A DNA stretch of 64,000 nucleotides from contig NZ_AQXM01000055.1 in assembly GCF_000376245.1 (NCBI RefSeq), forward strand, positions 27,147-91,146. Reading direction: 5' to 3'. This document shows, piece by piece, positions 33,075 through 44,316 of the stretch. Each line of letters starts with the position of its first letter. Positions within the stretch are counted from its first letter, which is position 1. Both the position numbers and the translations under genes were made by a program. The notes under the pieces were generated by a model. The model made no database searches and was not told the origin of the DNA. It saw nothing but the letters and a program-made list of their open reading frames with translations. The stretch comes from Acaricomes phytoseiuli DSM 14247 (GTDB lineage Bacteria > Actinomycetota > Actinomycetes > Actinomycetales > Micrococcaceae).

Positions 33075-34109
33075 TCAGGCCCGCTCGCGCTCTCGGATCT
33101 CGCCGACCAGTTCCTCGATCACATCCTCGAGGAACAGAACGCCCACCACCCGGTTCTCAGCAGTGACCACCCGGGCCAAGTGCGAACCGCTGGCCTGCAT
33201 CGTACGCAGTGCGTCCTCAAGCTCTTCGCTCTCGCCGATATTGATCAGATTCCGCGCCCGAGCCTCTCCCAGCGGCTTCTGATAGTCGGCCTCCGGAATA
33301 TTCAGCACATCCTTGATGTGCACATACCCCGTGAGGTTCCCCTGATCGTCGCCGAGCACGAAACGGGAGAAGCCGGTGCGCCGCACGCTGGACTCAACGT
33401 CCTCTGCGGTAGCGTCCGTGGCGAGCGTGTGCAACGACTCCACGGGAACCATCGTCTGCCCTGCAGTATGCGCGGAGAACTCCAGCGCGCCACTGAGCAG
33501 GCCGGTCTCATCATCGACCAAACCATCCCGAGTCGATGCCGCGACAATGCCCTGGACTTCTTCGAGCGTGAAGCTCGAAGCCACCTCGTCCTTGGGCTCG
33601 ATTCGGAACCAGCGCAGAATATGATTGGCCATCCAGTTCAGCGAGACGATGACCGGCCGGATGACGCGAGCCACCCATACCAGTGGCGGAGCCAGGATCA
33701 GCGCCGCTTTATCCGCGACAGAAACGGCGATGTTCTTAGGCACCATTTCGCCGAAGGTCACATGCAGGAAGGTCACCAGAAGCAGCACCGCGAGGAAGAC
33801 CGCAGGCGAGGCTATCGCATACGGCACACCCAGGCTCAGGATCGGCTCCATCACCAGGTTCTTGATCGCGGGCTCAGCCACATTGAGGATCAGCAGCGAT
33901 GCCACCGTGATCCCGAGCTGCGCGCAAGCCAGCATGAGAGAAACATGCTCCATCGCGTACAGAGTGGTCCGGGCGCGCTTGGAACCGGCTTCAGCCAGGG
34001 GCTCGATCTGGCTGCGCCGAGCACTCATAATGGCGAATTCCGCACCCACGAAGAACGCGTTGGCCATGAGCAAGAGGACTAGCCAGAGAATGCCCACCCA
34101 CTCGTTCAC
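33075..34109 (-). CDS. CNNM/CorC-like membrane protein with CBS domains (hemolysin family)
   Basis: The 344-residue protein has an N-terminal DUF21/CNNM membrane domain (about four helices, residues 1-150, with EFAIMSARRSQIE and FGEMVPKN) and a CBS pair (about 195-335, with VPVESLHTL and GVLFLEDVIEELVGEI). It lacks the C-terminal CorC_HlyC domain of its neighbour. Members are linked to magnesium or cobalt efflux, and the name hemolysin is historical. Its ATG overlaps the upstream gene stop as ATGA, so the two are coupled and may form a hetero-oligomer. Confidence 0.9.
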   Translation of the reverse strand: MNEWVGILWLVLLLMANAFFVGAEFAIMSARRSQIEPLAEAGSKRARTTLYAMEHVSLMLACAQLGITVASLLILNVAEPAIKNLVMEPILSLGVPYAIASPAVFLAVLLLVTFLHVTFGEMVPKNIAVSVADKAALILAPPLVWVARVIRPVIVSLNWMANHILRWFRIEPKDEVASSFTLEEVQGIVAASTRDGLVDDETGLLSGALEFSAHTAGQTMVPVESLHTLATDATAEDVESSVRRTGFSRFVLGDDQGNLTGYVHIKDVLNIPEADYQKPLGEARARNLINIGESEELEDALRTMQASGSHLARVVTAENRVVGVLFLEDVIEELVGEIRERERA

Positions 34110-35476
34110 TGGGCCCCTCCCTTCACTGCGGAGGCGGTTCCGGGAGCGTTCAGGGCCGCCGCATCAGACTCAGCTGACGCCTCCGGCTCCGGTGTGAACC
34201 GGAGACGGTCAACCCGGCGGCCATCCATGCGCTCGACCTCAAGCAAGCCGCCTTCGACCTCAAGCCGATCGCCGACCTGCGGAATGCGTCCCAGCCGATC
34301 CATCACGAACCCGCCCACGGTCTCATAGTTAGCGGTATCCGGCACCACGAGCCTAGGAATCTGATCGCTGATCTCATCGGGGCGCATCAGGCCAGGAAAG
34401 TGCCAGTGCCCGGAAGCGCTCTGCAGAACACCCGGCGCAGTGCGATCGTGCTCATCGGCGACCTCTCCGACGATCTCTTCCACCAGATCCTCCAAGGTCG
34501 CCACCCCGGCAGTGCCGCCATATTCATCGAGTACCACGGCCAGCTGGAGATTACCCGCCCGCAACTCATTGATCAGGGAGTTCAAGTGAATCGTCTCCGG
34601 CACTCGGAGCACTTCTTCCTTAATGGTTCCGGCCTGCAGACCGGCCCGGCGATCCGCGGGAACCGCGATCGCCCGCTTGACGTGCACCACGCCGACGATG
34701 TCATCGACCGATCTGTCATAGAGCAGGAAGCGCGAGAACCCGGTACGACGAGCGGCTTCGATAACATCCGTGAGCGGCGCATCGACGGAGAGCATCTCGA
34801 CCCGGATCCGCGGCGTCATCACATCGGCCGCCGTGCGCTCGGAGAAACTGAGTGAACGAGCCAGGAAATTCGCGGTGCCGGCGTCCAGAGTACCCAGCTC
34901 CGCTGAGCGGCGCACGAGAGATGCCAGTTCGGCAGGACTCCTGGCTCCGGAGATCTCTTCTTTGGCCTCGATACCGAAAAGCGCCAGCACCCGGTTGGAG
35001 AAGCCGTTGAGCATCATGATGAAGTGACGCAGCACCCCGGTGAAGATCAACTGCGGCCGGGCCAGAGCCTTAGCAACGGCGAAAGGAACCGCGATGGCCG
35101 CATTCTTAGGTACGAGCTCGCCCATCAGCATGGACAGAAGCGTTGCCACAGTCATCGCGAGGATCAGCGAGACCACCCCGATAACGGGTTCAGCCAGACC
35201 GAGAGAACCCAGCGGGCCGGCTAGCAGAGCACCCAACGAAGGCTCGACCACGAAGCCGGTGAGCAGCGTGGTCAGGGTGATCCCGAGCTGACAGCTGGAA
35301 AGCTGGGTGGAGAGCGTTTTCAGGCATCGCAACACTGGTTCAGCAGCGCGGTCGCCTTGGTCAACAGCCCGCTCCACCATCGCCTGGTCAAGTGCGACGA
35401 GGGAGAATTCCACGGCGACGAAGAACCCGGTGCCGAGAATCAGGAAGCAGCCGACAATCAGAAGCAGCCATTCCAT
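34106..35476 (-). CDS. CNNM/CorC-like membrane protein with CBS and CorC_HlyC domains
   Basis: The 456-residue protein has a DUF21 membrane domain (residues 1-190, with [17 protein letters not shown] and [12 protein letters not shown]), a CBS pair (about 215-340, ending [19 protein letters not shown]) and a CorC_HlyC domain (about 360-430, [22 protein letters not shown]). This is the full-length partner of the shorter paralogue immediately downstream. It is probably involved in divalent cation homeostasis. The last 25 residues are a disordered S/A-rich tail. Confidence 0.9.
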   Translation of the reverse strand: MEWLLLIVGCFLILGTGFFVAVEFSLVALDQAMVERAVDQGDRAAEPVLRCLKTLSTQLSSCQLGITLTTLLTGFVVEPSLGALLAGPLGSLGLAEPVIGVVSLILAMTVATLLSMLMGELVPKNAAIAVPFAVAKALARPQLIFTGVLRHFIMMLNGFSNRVLALFGIEAKEEISGARSPAELASLVRRSAELGTLDAGTANFLARSLSFSERTAADVMTPRIRVEMLSVDAPLTDVIEAARRTGFSRFLLYDRSVDDIVGVVHVKRAIAVPADRRAGLQAGTIKEEVLRVPETIHLNSLINELRAGNLQLAVVLDEYGGTAGVATLEDLVEEIVGEVADEHDRTAPGVLQSASGHWHFPGLMRPDEISDQIPRLVVPDTANYETVGGFVMDRLGRIPQVGDRLEVEGGLLEVERMDGRRVDRLRFTPEPEASAESDAAALNAPGTASAVKGGAQ

Positions 35477-35722
35477 CGTTATCAGTCACCTCCGAAGAGG
35501 GGTAGCGCGCAATGCGCCGCAGCTGGTGGAGGCTGATCATCAGAGCCGGATAGCGGCTCCGAGGAATGGCTCGTCGTTGAATCGGGTGAATCGAACGTCT
35601 GGGGATTGCCGGTCTGCGCCGAACCGTCAAGGTTCGCCTGCCGGCTCCTAGAGTCATGGTCCATAATCTTCACAGTGTAGCGGATTCCCTGCGGAGCTGC
35701 GGATCGCTCAACCCACCGGCGC

Positions 35723-37435
<1,713 letters not shown>

Positions 37436-37494
37436 TCAGTAGACTGAGCATCGGACAGCGAGTGTCTTTAACTCATGGAAGAGGCGAATTTCAG

Positions 37495-40400
37495 GTGCCA
37501 GGTGAATCCATCAATCGTCTGACCGAGGAGTTCGGAGGAAACGAATGGCTCGTCGACGAACTCTACGAGCAGTACCGGCAGAACAAGAACTCGGTAGATG
37601 AGAAGTGGTGGCCGCTTTTCGCCTCCCTGGACTCCGGAGAATCCGGAGATGCTCAAACCGGCAGCTCCTCGAAACCCAAGCATGCCGCTGAACCGATCAC
37701 CCGGCAGCTGCCCGCCGTGCCTCCGGCTGAGCAGAGCTCCTTGGTGAAGGCTCCGGCATCGGAGAAAAAGCCCGAAGCCGCGAGCCAGAGCGCTGCACGC
37801 CAGGAACCTCAGAAGGATCAAGACCCCCAGAAGCGCCAAGACAAAGACCAGAAGCAGGAAAACACTCAGGCCGTGGCCCAGAAGCAGAGCCCCGAGGGCA
37901 AGTCCGTAGTACGTTCCAGCACCGGCAACACCTCACCGGTTCCCGCTCAGCCTCGACCCGCTGTCAAGGATGACTCCGCTCCGCTGGAGGACACCCTCGA
38001 GCCGTTGCGCGGCCCGGCGAAGGCCATTGCGGCCAATATGGTCACCAGCCTCGAAGTGCCCACCGCAACCAGCGTGCGCGCAGTACCCGCGAAGCTGCTA
38101 ATCGATAACCGCCTGGTAATCAACTCGAACCTGGCACGAGCCCGAGGCGGGAAAGTCTCCTTCACGCACCTCATCGGCTACGCAGTGATCCGCGCACTGC
38201 GGGACTTCCCGTCCATGAACGTGATCTACGAAGAGCGGGACGGCAAACCCGTTGCGGTCCACCCCGCGCACGTCAACTTCGGCATCGCCATCGATATGCC
38301 CAAGGCCGATGGCTCCCGACTCCTCGTGGTGCCCAACATCAAGAAAGCGGAGACGCTTTCCTTCGCCGAGTTCTGGCACACCTACGAAGACCTCATCAAA
38401 CGAGCCCGGAATGGCAAGCTCACCGCGGATGACTACGCCGGCACCACGGTTTCGCTGACCAATCCCGGCGGCATCGGCACCGTACACTCGGTACCACGGC
38501 TGTCCAAGGGACAAGCCTGCATCATCGGTGTGGGAGCCCTTGAATACCCTGCAGAATTCCAGGGCGCTAACGAGAAGATCCTCGCCAAGAACGCGATCAG
38601 CAAGATCCTGACCCTGACCTCCACCTACGATCACCGGGTGATCCAGGGTGCCGGCAGCGGTGAATTCCTCAAGCGCGTGCAGCAACTGCTACTGGGCGCG
38701 GACAATTTCTACGATGAGATCTTCGAGGACCTCCGGATCCCTTACGAGCCCGTGCGCTGGAGCCCGGATATCCAGGTCGATCCGATGGACCAGGTCAACA
38801 AGGTCGCCCGGATCCAGCAGCTGATCCACGCCTACCGGGTGCGCGGCCACTTGATGGCGGACACCGATCCGCTCGAATACGTGCAGCGCAAGCACCCCGA
38901 CCTCGATGTGCTCAACCATGGGCTGACGCTCTGGGACCTCGACCGGGAGTGGCCTACCGGCGGCTTCGGCGGCAAGCAGAGCCTGAAGTTTCGAGACATC
39001 CTCGGCGTGCTGCGCGATGCCTACTGCCGTACCACCGGCATCGAGTACATGCACCTGCAGGATCCGGAGCAGCGCACCTGGTTCCAGGATGAACTGGAGC
39101 ATCCGTACTCCAAGCCGAGCCGCGAAGAACAGCTGCGGATCGTCAACCGGCTCAACGCCGCAGAAGCCTTCGAGACCTTCCTGCAGACCAAATTCGTCGG
39201 ACAGAAGCGGTTCTCCCTGGAAGGCGGCGAATCGCTCATCCCGTTGCTCGACTCGATCCTCTCCGACGCCGCCGATGATGGCATGGATGAAGTAGCCATC
39301 GGCATGGCGCACCGCGGGCGCCTCAATGTGCTGACCAATATTGCGGGGAAGACCTATGCTCAGGTCTTCCGGGAGTTCGAGGGCACCCAGGATCCGCGGA
39401 GCGTCCAGGGCTCGGGAGACGTGAAGTACCACCTGGGCACCGAAGGCTCCTTCACCTCGGAGGCCGGTAACACCACTAAGGTTTACCTGGCCGCCAACCC
39501 CTCGCACCTCGAAGCGGTGGACGCGGTTCTGGAAGGCGTCGTGCGCGCCAAAGAGGATCGCCTGGACCAGGGCGAGAGCTTCCCCGTGCTGCCCGTGATG
39601 GTGCACGGCGATGCAGCGTTCGCCGGGCAGGGCGTCGTGGCCGAGACCCTGAACCTTTCCCAGCTGCGCGGTTACCGCACGGGCGGAACCATCCACGTCG
39701 TGGTGAACAATCAGGTGGGCTTCACCACCGCCCCGTCGGCATCGCGTTCCTCCGTTTACGCGACCGACGTCGCCAAGATGATCCAGGCTCCGGTTTTCCA
39801 CGTGAACGGGAACGACCCCGAAGCCGTGGTCCGGGTGGCGCAGCTCGCCTACCAGTTCCGGCAACGGTTCCACAAAGACGTCGTGATCGACCTCATCTGC
39901 TACCGACGCCGGGGGCATAACGAAGGCGATGATCCTTCGATGACGCAACCGCTCATGTACAACCTCATCGACGGTATGCGTTCTGTGCGCCGGCTCTACA
40001 CCGAGGCGCTTATCGGGCGCGGCGATATCACCAAGGAAGAGGCCGAGCAGCTGCTCCGGGATTACCAGGAGCGGCTGGAGCGGGTTTTCGCAGAGACTCA
40101 CGCCGCCCAGACCTCACCGATTCCGGTGATCACCTCGGACGCCCAGGCGATTTCGGACCTCGAGCGCCCTATCGCCCAGCAGTCCGAGGGCGGGGAGAAC
40201 ACCCCCGCACGGACCGCGATCTCCGCGAAGACGCTCGCGGCGATCGGCGCGGCGCACACCAACATCCCGGAGGGGTTCACGGTGCACCCCAAGCTCAAAG
40301 CCCTGCTGGAGAAGCGGGAGCAGATGTCCCGCGACGGCGGAATCGACTGGGGCTTCGGCGAGATCGCAGCCTTCGGCTCGCTGCTCATGGAAGGGGTACC

Positions 40401-41373
40401 GGTGCGCGTCGCCGGCCAGGATTCCCGCCGTGGCACTTTCGTACAGCGGCACGCAGTCTTCCACGACCACCAGGACGGCGCGGAGTGGACTCCGCTCGCC
40501 AACCTCTCCGAGGAGCAGGGCAAACTGTGGATCTACGACTCGCTGCTAAGCGAATACGCCGCGATGGCTTTCGAATACGGCTATTCCGTCGAGCGCCCCG
40601 ATGCCCTGGTGGTCTGGGAGGCTCAGTTCGGCGACTTCGCCAACGGCGCGCAGACCGTGGTCGACGAATTCATCTCCTCAGCAGAGCAGAAATGGGGCCA
40701 GCGCTCTTCACTGACCCTGCTCTTACCGCACGGCTACGAGGGCCAAGGGCCGGATCATTCCTCCGGCCGCATCGAGCGCTACCTCCAGCTCTGCGCTGAG
40801 AACAACATGGTGGTCGCTCAGCCGTCCACGCCTGCTTCGCATTTCCACTTGCTGCGCCGGCAGGCCTATGCCCGGCCGCGCAAGCCGCTGATCGTGTTCA
40901 CGCCCAAGCAGCTGCTGCGGCTCAAGGCGGCAGCTTCCTCTGTGGAGGAGTTCACCGAGGGCGGCTTCCGGCCGGTGATCGGCGATCACAAGCTCACCGC
41001 GACGGACCGGGTCACCCGGGTCGTGCTGGTCTCCGGCAGGATGTACTACGACCTGCTCTCCCAGCGGGAGAAGACCGGGGATGACACCGTTGCGCTGGTC
41101 CGGGTGGAGCAGCTGTACCCGCTGCCTGCCGAGCAGATCCGCGAGGAAATCGCCAAGTATCCCCATGCTCAGGAAGTCATCTGGGCGCAGGACGAACCCG
41201 CCAACCAGGGTCCGTGGCCTTTTATAGGGCTGCACCTGCCCCAGGAGCTCGGCCAGTCCGTACGTCTGGTCTCCCGGCCGGCCTCCGCCGCGACGGCCAC
41301 CGGATCAGCCAAGCGCCATGCTGCGGAGCAGGAAGTCCTCGTCGCTGAGGTCTTCGAACGCTCTGGTTCATAA
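37495..41373 (+). CDS. kgd: Multifunctional 2-oxoglutarate decarboxylase/dehydrogenase (Kgd/OdhA)
   Basis: This single chain (1292 residues) joins the E1 thiamine-diphosphate component of 2-oxoglutarate dehydrogenase to an E2-like succinyltransferase domain lacking a lipoyl domain, as in Mycobacterium and Corynebacterium. Order: N-terminal E1o segment (FGGNEWLVDELYEQY), a Q/K/P-rich linker of about 150 residues, the E2 catalytic domain ending TYDHRVIQGAGSGEF, then the E1 domain with GMAHRGRLNVL, HGDAAFAGQGV and the transketolase-like C terminus. I chose the GTG at 37495, which gives the family's usual beginning; AGAGG lies about 10 nt upstream. It works in the TCA cycle with a lipoyl E2 encoded elsewhere. 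Confidence 0.96.
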   Translation: MPGESINRLTEEFGGNEWLVDELYEQYRQNKNSVDEKWWPLFASLDSGESGDAQTGSSSKPKHAAEPITRQLPAVPPAEQSSLVKAPASEKKPEAASQSAARQEPQKDQDPQKRQDKDQKQENTQAVAQKQSPEGKSVVRSSTGNTSPVPAQPRPAVKDDSAPLEDTLEPLRGPAKAIAANMVTSLEVPTATSVRAVPAKLLIDNRLVINSNLARARGGKVSFTHLIGYAVIRALRDFPSMNVIYEERDGKPVAVHPAHVNFGIAIDMPKADGSRLLVVPNIKKAETLSFAEFWHTYEDLIKRARNGKLTADDYAGTTVSLTNPGGIGTVHSVPRLSKGQACIIGVGALEYPAEFQGANEKILAKNAISKILTLTSTYDHRVIQGAGSGEFLKRVQQLLLGADNFYDEIFEDLRIPYEPVRWSPDIQVDPMDQVNKVARIQQLIHAYRVRGHLMADTDPLEYVQRKHPDLDVLNHGLTLWDLDREWPTGGFGGKQSLKFRDILGVLRDAYCRTTGIEYMHLQDPEQRTWFQDELEHPYSKPSREEQLRIVNRLNAAEAFETFLQTKFVGQKRFSLEGGESLIPLLDSILSDAADDGMDEVAIGMAHRGRLNVLTNIAGKTYAQVFREFEGTQDPRSVQGSGDVKYHLGTEGSFTSEAGNTTKVYLAANPSHLEAVDAVLEGVVRAKEDRLDQGESFPVLPVMVHGDAAFAGQGVVAETLNLSQLRGYRTGGTIHVVVNNQVGFTTAPSASRSSVYATDVAKMIQAPVFHVNGNDPEAVVRVAQLAYQFRQRFHKDVVIDLICYRRRGHNEGDDPSMTQPLMYNLIDGMRSVRRLYTEALIGRGDITKEEAEQLLRDYQERLERVFAETHAAQTSPIPVITSDAQAISDLERPIAQQSEGGENTPARTAISAKTLAAIGAAHTNIPEGFTVHPKLKALLEKREQMSRDGGIDWGFGEIAAFGSLLMEGVPVRVAGQDSRRGTFVQRHAVFHDHQDGAEWTPLANLSEEQGKLWIYDSLLSEYAAMAFEYGYSVERPDALVVWEAQFGDFANGAQTVVDEFISSAEQKWGQRSSLTLLLPHGYEGQGPDHSSGRIERYLQLCAENNMVVAQPSTPASHFHLLRRQAYARPRKPLIVFTPKQLLRLKAAASSVEEFTEGGFRPVIGDHKLTATDRVTRVVLVSGRMYYDLLSQREKTGDDTVALVRVEQLYPLPAEQIREEIAKYPHAQEVIWAQDEPANQGPWPFIGLHLPQELGQSVRLVSRPASAATATGSAKRHAAEQEVLVAEVFERSGS

Positions 41374-41530
41374 GGCGTCATAGCCCGGTGCTCTGCGTGA
41401 CTAGCTTCATGACCGGAGCGACGAGCAGAGCCCGGGTCGGCTAGGAATTCCGGGCCCGGCGGCGGTACGGTTCTTGACATAACCCGGCTCACTCGATGAG
41501 CTGGAATCATCGAAGCGGAAAGGCGCGGGT

Positions 41531-42130
41531 GTGGAGCAGAGGAAAATTCGGCTGGCTGCCGTCGGCGATGAGTTGCTGGCCGGTCATGGCGATCCCCGCG
41601 CGCTGGGCTGGTTCGGCCGTGTTCTGGCGCGGACGCCCCGAGACGGTGTTGCGCTCGAGCCCTACGTGCTGGCCCGGCCCGCCGAAGGAACCGAGAGCCT
41701 TGCGGATCGCTGGCTCGAAGAAGCAGGACGGCGTTTCGATGACTACCAGGAGAATCGCCTGGTCATCGGGCTTTCCGACCAGGACGCGGAGTTGGGGCTC
41801 TCGACCGCACGGAGCCGTCTCAATCTCGCCAATATCCTCGACGGTGCCTCGCAACTCAGTGTCCCCGTACTGGTGGTGGGCCCTCCTGCAGGATTGGACC
41901 CGGAGCGGAACCAGCGGCTGAGCGAGCTGAACACCGCCTTCGCGGATGTCACTACGCGCCGCCGCCACGTGTACGTCGACACTTTCTCTCCGCTGCTCAA
42001 CCATGAGCAATGGCGCAATGACCTCGCCACCAACGACGGAAAGCCGGGGCAAGCGGGGTATGGGCTGATCGCCTGGCTCGTCTTGCATCGGGGCTGGTTC
42101 GGCTGGCTCGGCGTGCCCGAAGCGCGCTGA
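41531..42130 (+). CDS. SGNH/GDSL-fold protein with altered catalytic residues
   Basis: The 199-residue protein has the SGNH hydrolase layout: AAVGDELLAGHGDPRALGW as block I, DNxR-like GLSDQDAELG in the middle and NDGKPGQAGYGLIAW as block V. The block I nucleophile Ser of GDS is Glu here, and the DxxH His of block V is absent (DGKPG), so a classical esterase triad cannot form. It may be a binding protein or a pseudoenzyme. A GTG at 41531 with GGAAAGG upstream is the start. A TTGACA at 41474 may belong to its promoter. A weak hairpin near 41384-41435 may end the kgd transcript. Confidence 0.72.
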   Translation: MEQRKIRLAAVGDELLAGHGDPRALGWFGRVLARTPRDGVALEPYVLARPAEGTESLADRWLEEAGRRFDDYQENRLVIGLSDQDAELGLSTARSRLNLANILDGASQLSVPVLVVGPPAGLDPERNQRLSELNTAFADVTTRRRHVYVDTFSPLLNHEQWRNDLATNDGKPGQAGYGLIAWLVLHRGWFGWLGVPEAR

Positions 42131-42293
42131 GCAGCGGGTCGCTCCAATGCTCGCATGTTCGGCAGAAACAACTGCCGCCGGTTAGACGCTGCCGAGGCCG
42201 GTATGAAAGACTGGCATGCAGAGTTTCGGCCCCGTGACTACTGATGACGCACGGTGGCACTGACACCGTACAACTGATGAGGGGAGGGCAGCG

Positions 42294-42368
42294 ATGTCCA
42301 AGCGTGCACGCAAGCGCCGCGATCGCAAGCGCAATGGCGCGAATCACGGCAAGCGCCCCAACGCCTGA
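42294..42368 (+). CDS. 50S ribosomal protein bL37
   Basis: A 24-codon gene encodes MSKRARKRRDRKRNGANHGK followed by RPNA. Length, basic composition and the ANHGKRPNA ending match bL37, the small actinobacterial protein found in mycobacterial 50S subunits. GGGGAGGG lies about 5 nt before the ATG. A 50-bp palindrome follows 11 nt after the stop. It was identified by eye from a short frame between the SGNH gene and rsrA. Confidence 0.85.
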   Translation: MSKRARKRRDRKRNGANHGKRPNA

Positions 42369-42379
42369 GAATTGACGAA

Positions 42380-42429
42380 CAGGTATGGCGGAGGCCCCGG
42401 CACATGTGCCGGGGCCTCCGCCATACCTG
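42380..42429. terminator. 50-bp perfect palindrome between bL37 and rsrA
   Basis: Positions 42380-42429 read identically on both strands (25-bp arms, no spacer), with a GC-rich stem. It sits between the convergent bL37 and rsrA genes and is probably a bidirectional terminator, although neither side has a clear T run. Confidence 0.8.
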
Positions 42430-42449
42430 CCTGCGGTCTCCTATGAGCT

Positions 42450-42710
42450 TCAGGCCTCCACGGTCTTCATCGCATGAATGCGTTCCAGAATCGAAGATTT
42501 CAGCTTCTCCGGAGCGACCTCAGCGCAGGAGCGTTTGATAACAGCCCGGATCAGGCATTCCAGATCGTACTCCCCCGCGCAATCAGGGCAGTTGTCCAGA
42601 TGGGCTTTGATCTGCGCTACGTCCTCCGGCGAAAGCGCGCCATCGATATATTCGTAGATGCGCTGCACGCGTTCGTCCTGGCAATCGCCCAGGCTCTGGC
42701 AGTCACTCAT
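42450..42710 (-). CDS. rsrA: Mycothiol-system anti-sigma factor (RsrA type)
   Basis: The 86-residue protein is a zinc anti-sigma factor: Cys near residue 10, then HLDNCPDC giving His37, Cys41 and Cys44 in the HxxxCxxC motif. RsrA binds SigR in reducing conditions and releases it when disulfide stress oxidises the zinc cysteines. Its ATG overlaps the sigR stop by 4 bp (ATGA), as expected for a co-translated sigma/anti-sigma pair. Confidence 0.94.
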   Translation of the reverse strand: MSDCQSLGDCQDERVQRIYEYIDGALSPEDVAQIKAHLDNCPDCAGEYDLECLIRAVIKRSCAEVAPEKLKSSILERIHAMKTVEA

Positions 42711-43396
42711 GCGTTGTTCTCCTGTGCCTCCGGGGTATCGCGCGCAATAGCGGCGGCGAACCCTCGCTCAGCAGCGTAGTCAGCAAGCTGGTCGCGTAGT
42801 AGTTTGCGGCCACGATGCAGTCGGGACATCACCGTGCCGATGGGGGTGTTCATGATGCTGGAGATCTCCTTATAGGCGAAACCCTCAACATCCGCGAAGT
42901 AGACCGCGAGGCGGAACTCTTCGGGAATATCCTGCAATGCTCTTTTGACGTCCGAATCCGGCAGATGGTCCAGGGCTTCTGCTTCGGCGCTGCGCAGCCC
43001 CGATGAGGTGTGCGATTCAGCGCGAACGAGCTGCCAGTCCTCTACCTGATCCGAACCCGACTGCTGGGGTTCCCGCTGCCGCTTCCGGTACAGGTTGATA
43101 TAAGTATTCGTCAGGATCCGGTACAGCCATGCCTTGAGATTGGTCCCCGGCTTGTACTGGTGAAAGGCCGAAAAAGCTTTGGTATAGGCTTCCTGCACCA
43201 GATCCTCGGCATCGGCGGGATTCCTCGCCATGCGCATCGCCGCCGAGTACAGCTGATCGACATACTGCATGGCGTCCCGCTCGAAACGGGCGCGCCGCTG
43301 TTCGAGGGTCTCTGTCTGCAGGTCGACCTCTTGCTGCTCTGTGGGCTGCTGGCTCGCTGCTGGGCTCGCCAGGGCTTCACGACCGGTGCTGCTCAT
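42707..43396 (-). CDS. sigR: Redox-responsive ECF sigma factor (SigR/SigH type)
   Basis: The 229-residue protein from the ATG at 43396 has sigma region 2 ([26 protein letters not shown]) and region 4 ([24 protein letters not shown]) and precedes rsrA. It directs transcription of thiol-redox genes. The frame continues upstream: a second ATG at 43576, with GGAAAGG 6 nt before it, gives a 289-residue form with a 60-residue S/R/K-rich extension, comparable to sigma-R-prime of Streptomyces. The inner start has GGAAGG close by and TAGACT 8 nt upstream, so it may have a constitutive promoter. The long form would come from the SigR-dependent promoter at 43644-43669. Confidence 0.93.
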   Translation of the reverse strand: MSSTGREALASPAASQQPTEQQEVDLQTETLEQRRARFERDAMQYVDQLYSAAMRMARNPADAEDLVQEAYTKAFSAFHQYKPGTNLKAWLYRILTNTYINLYRKRQREPQQSGSDQVEDWQLVRAESHTSSGLRSAEAEALDHLPDSDVKRALQDIPEEFRLAVYFADVEGFAYKEISSIMNTPIGTVMSRLHRGRKLLRDQLADYAAERGFAAAIARDTPEAQENNA

Positions 43397-43643
43397 CGCC
43401 TTCCAGTCTATGCTAATGCGCTGGCTGCGCCGGGAACCGGCTGATCCGGTGTTGCCGCTCAGTTTCTGCGTCGATTTCTCTGATTTCTCTGATGCTTCCC
43501 GGAAGACTCCGTTCTGCCTCAGGTTCAGGGCACTCGCCCGGCTCGAGCCGGTGTTTTCCAGAACAGCGTGATGCATCCTCATCCTTTCCGCAATGTGCTC
43601 AGGAAGACTCTCAGGCAATCATCTGCATCTTCTGATACTGGTA

Positions 43644-43669
43644 ACTTGAGGTAGCGCGAAAATATTCCG
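43644..43669 (-). promoter_or_regulatory. SigR-type promoter (GGAAT-N18-GTT) upstream of sigR
   Basis: On the minus strand GGAAT (43665-43669) and GTT (43644-43646) are separated by exactly 18 nt, the consensus recognised by SigR/SigH. It lies about 70 nt before the ATG at 43576, so sigR-rsrA is predicted to be autoinduced under disulfide stress. Confidence 0.85.
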
Positions 43670-43724
43670 TAAAAATGCCAGACTAGAACCCTAGAAGCAC
43701 TGCCAAGCACTCCAGGAGGCCCGG

Positions 43725-44279
43725 ATGTCGATCGTGAGAACTTTTGCCCGCCCGCTACTCGCTTCGAGCTTCATCGTGGCAGGATTCGAGCGGATCCGGC
43801 AGGCCAATGAAACTGCAGAGCATCTGGGCGGCGTGTTGCGCCCCGTAGCCAATGCGGTTCCCCAGCTCGATGAGAAGCTCTTGGCCCGGGCCATCGGCGG
43901 TGTTCAGCTAGGCGCCGGAACGCTACTGGCCCTAGGCAAGTTTCCCCGCATCGCCGGATTCCTGCTGGCGATGACCTCGACCTTGAATACTGCCGCTGAA
44001 TTCAGTGCCGCTGATACCAGCACTGCGGAAGGGCGCCGCTGGCAGCGGGCCCAACTGCTCAAGAACGTCTCGCTCACCGGAGGAGCGCTCCTCGCCTCGG
44101 TGGATACCGACGGAAAGCCGGGCCTGGCCTGGCGAGCAGAGCACCTCGCCGACGCCGGTCGCAAAAAGGGCCGGCGGCAGCTGGCCCAGGCGAGCAAAGC
44201 GGCCGATAAAGCCAATAAGAAAGTTCGCAAGAACGCCAAGAAAGCGATGAACACCGTCTCAGATGCGGTCCAGTCCTAA
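43725..44279 (+). CDS. DoxX family membrane protein
   Basis: The 184-residue protein has four predicted membrane helices with the DoxX features RPLLASSFIVAGFERIRQ and ARAIGGVQLGAGTLLALG, followed by a long basic, Ala/Lys-rich cytoplasmic tail (KKGRRQLAQASKAADKANKK). DoxX proteins have been linked to thiol-redox and detoxification complexes. It is divergent from sigR and has AGGAGG 5 nt before the ATG. A direct role in the redox response is only suggested by position. Confidence 0.87.
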   Translation: MSIVRTFARPLLASSFIVAGFERIRQANETAEHLGGVLRPVANAVPQLDEKLLARAIGGVQLGAGTLLALGKFPRIAGFLLAMTSTLNTAAEFSAADTSTAEGRRWQRAQLLKNVSLTGGALLASVDTDGKPGLAWRAEHLADAGRKKGRRQLAQASKAADKANKKVRKNAKKAMNTVSDAVQS

Positions 44280-44316
44280 CCGCGCCTGAGCAAGTTCATC
44301 GCGCATCGCACCCCCT

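Noticed and set aside
38689..40101. 470-codon minus-strand frame opposite kgd
   Set aside because: It lies entirely antisense to the E1 region of kgd and shows no domain; its His/Val/Leu-rich composition is a codon-bias artefact.
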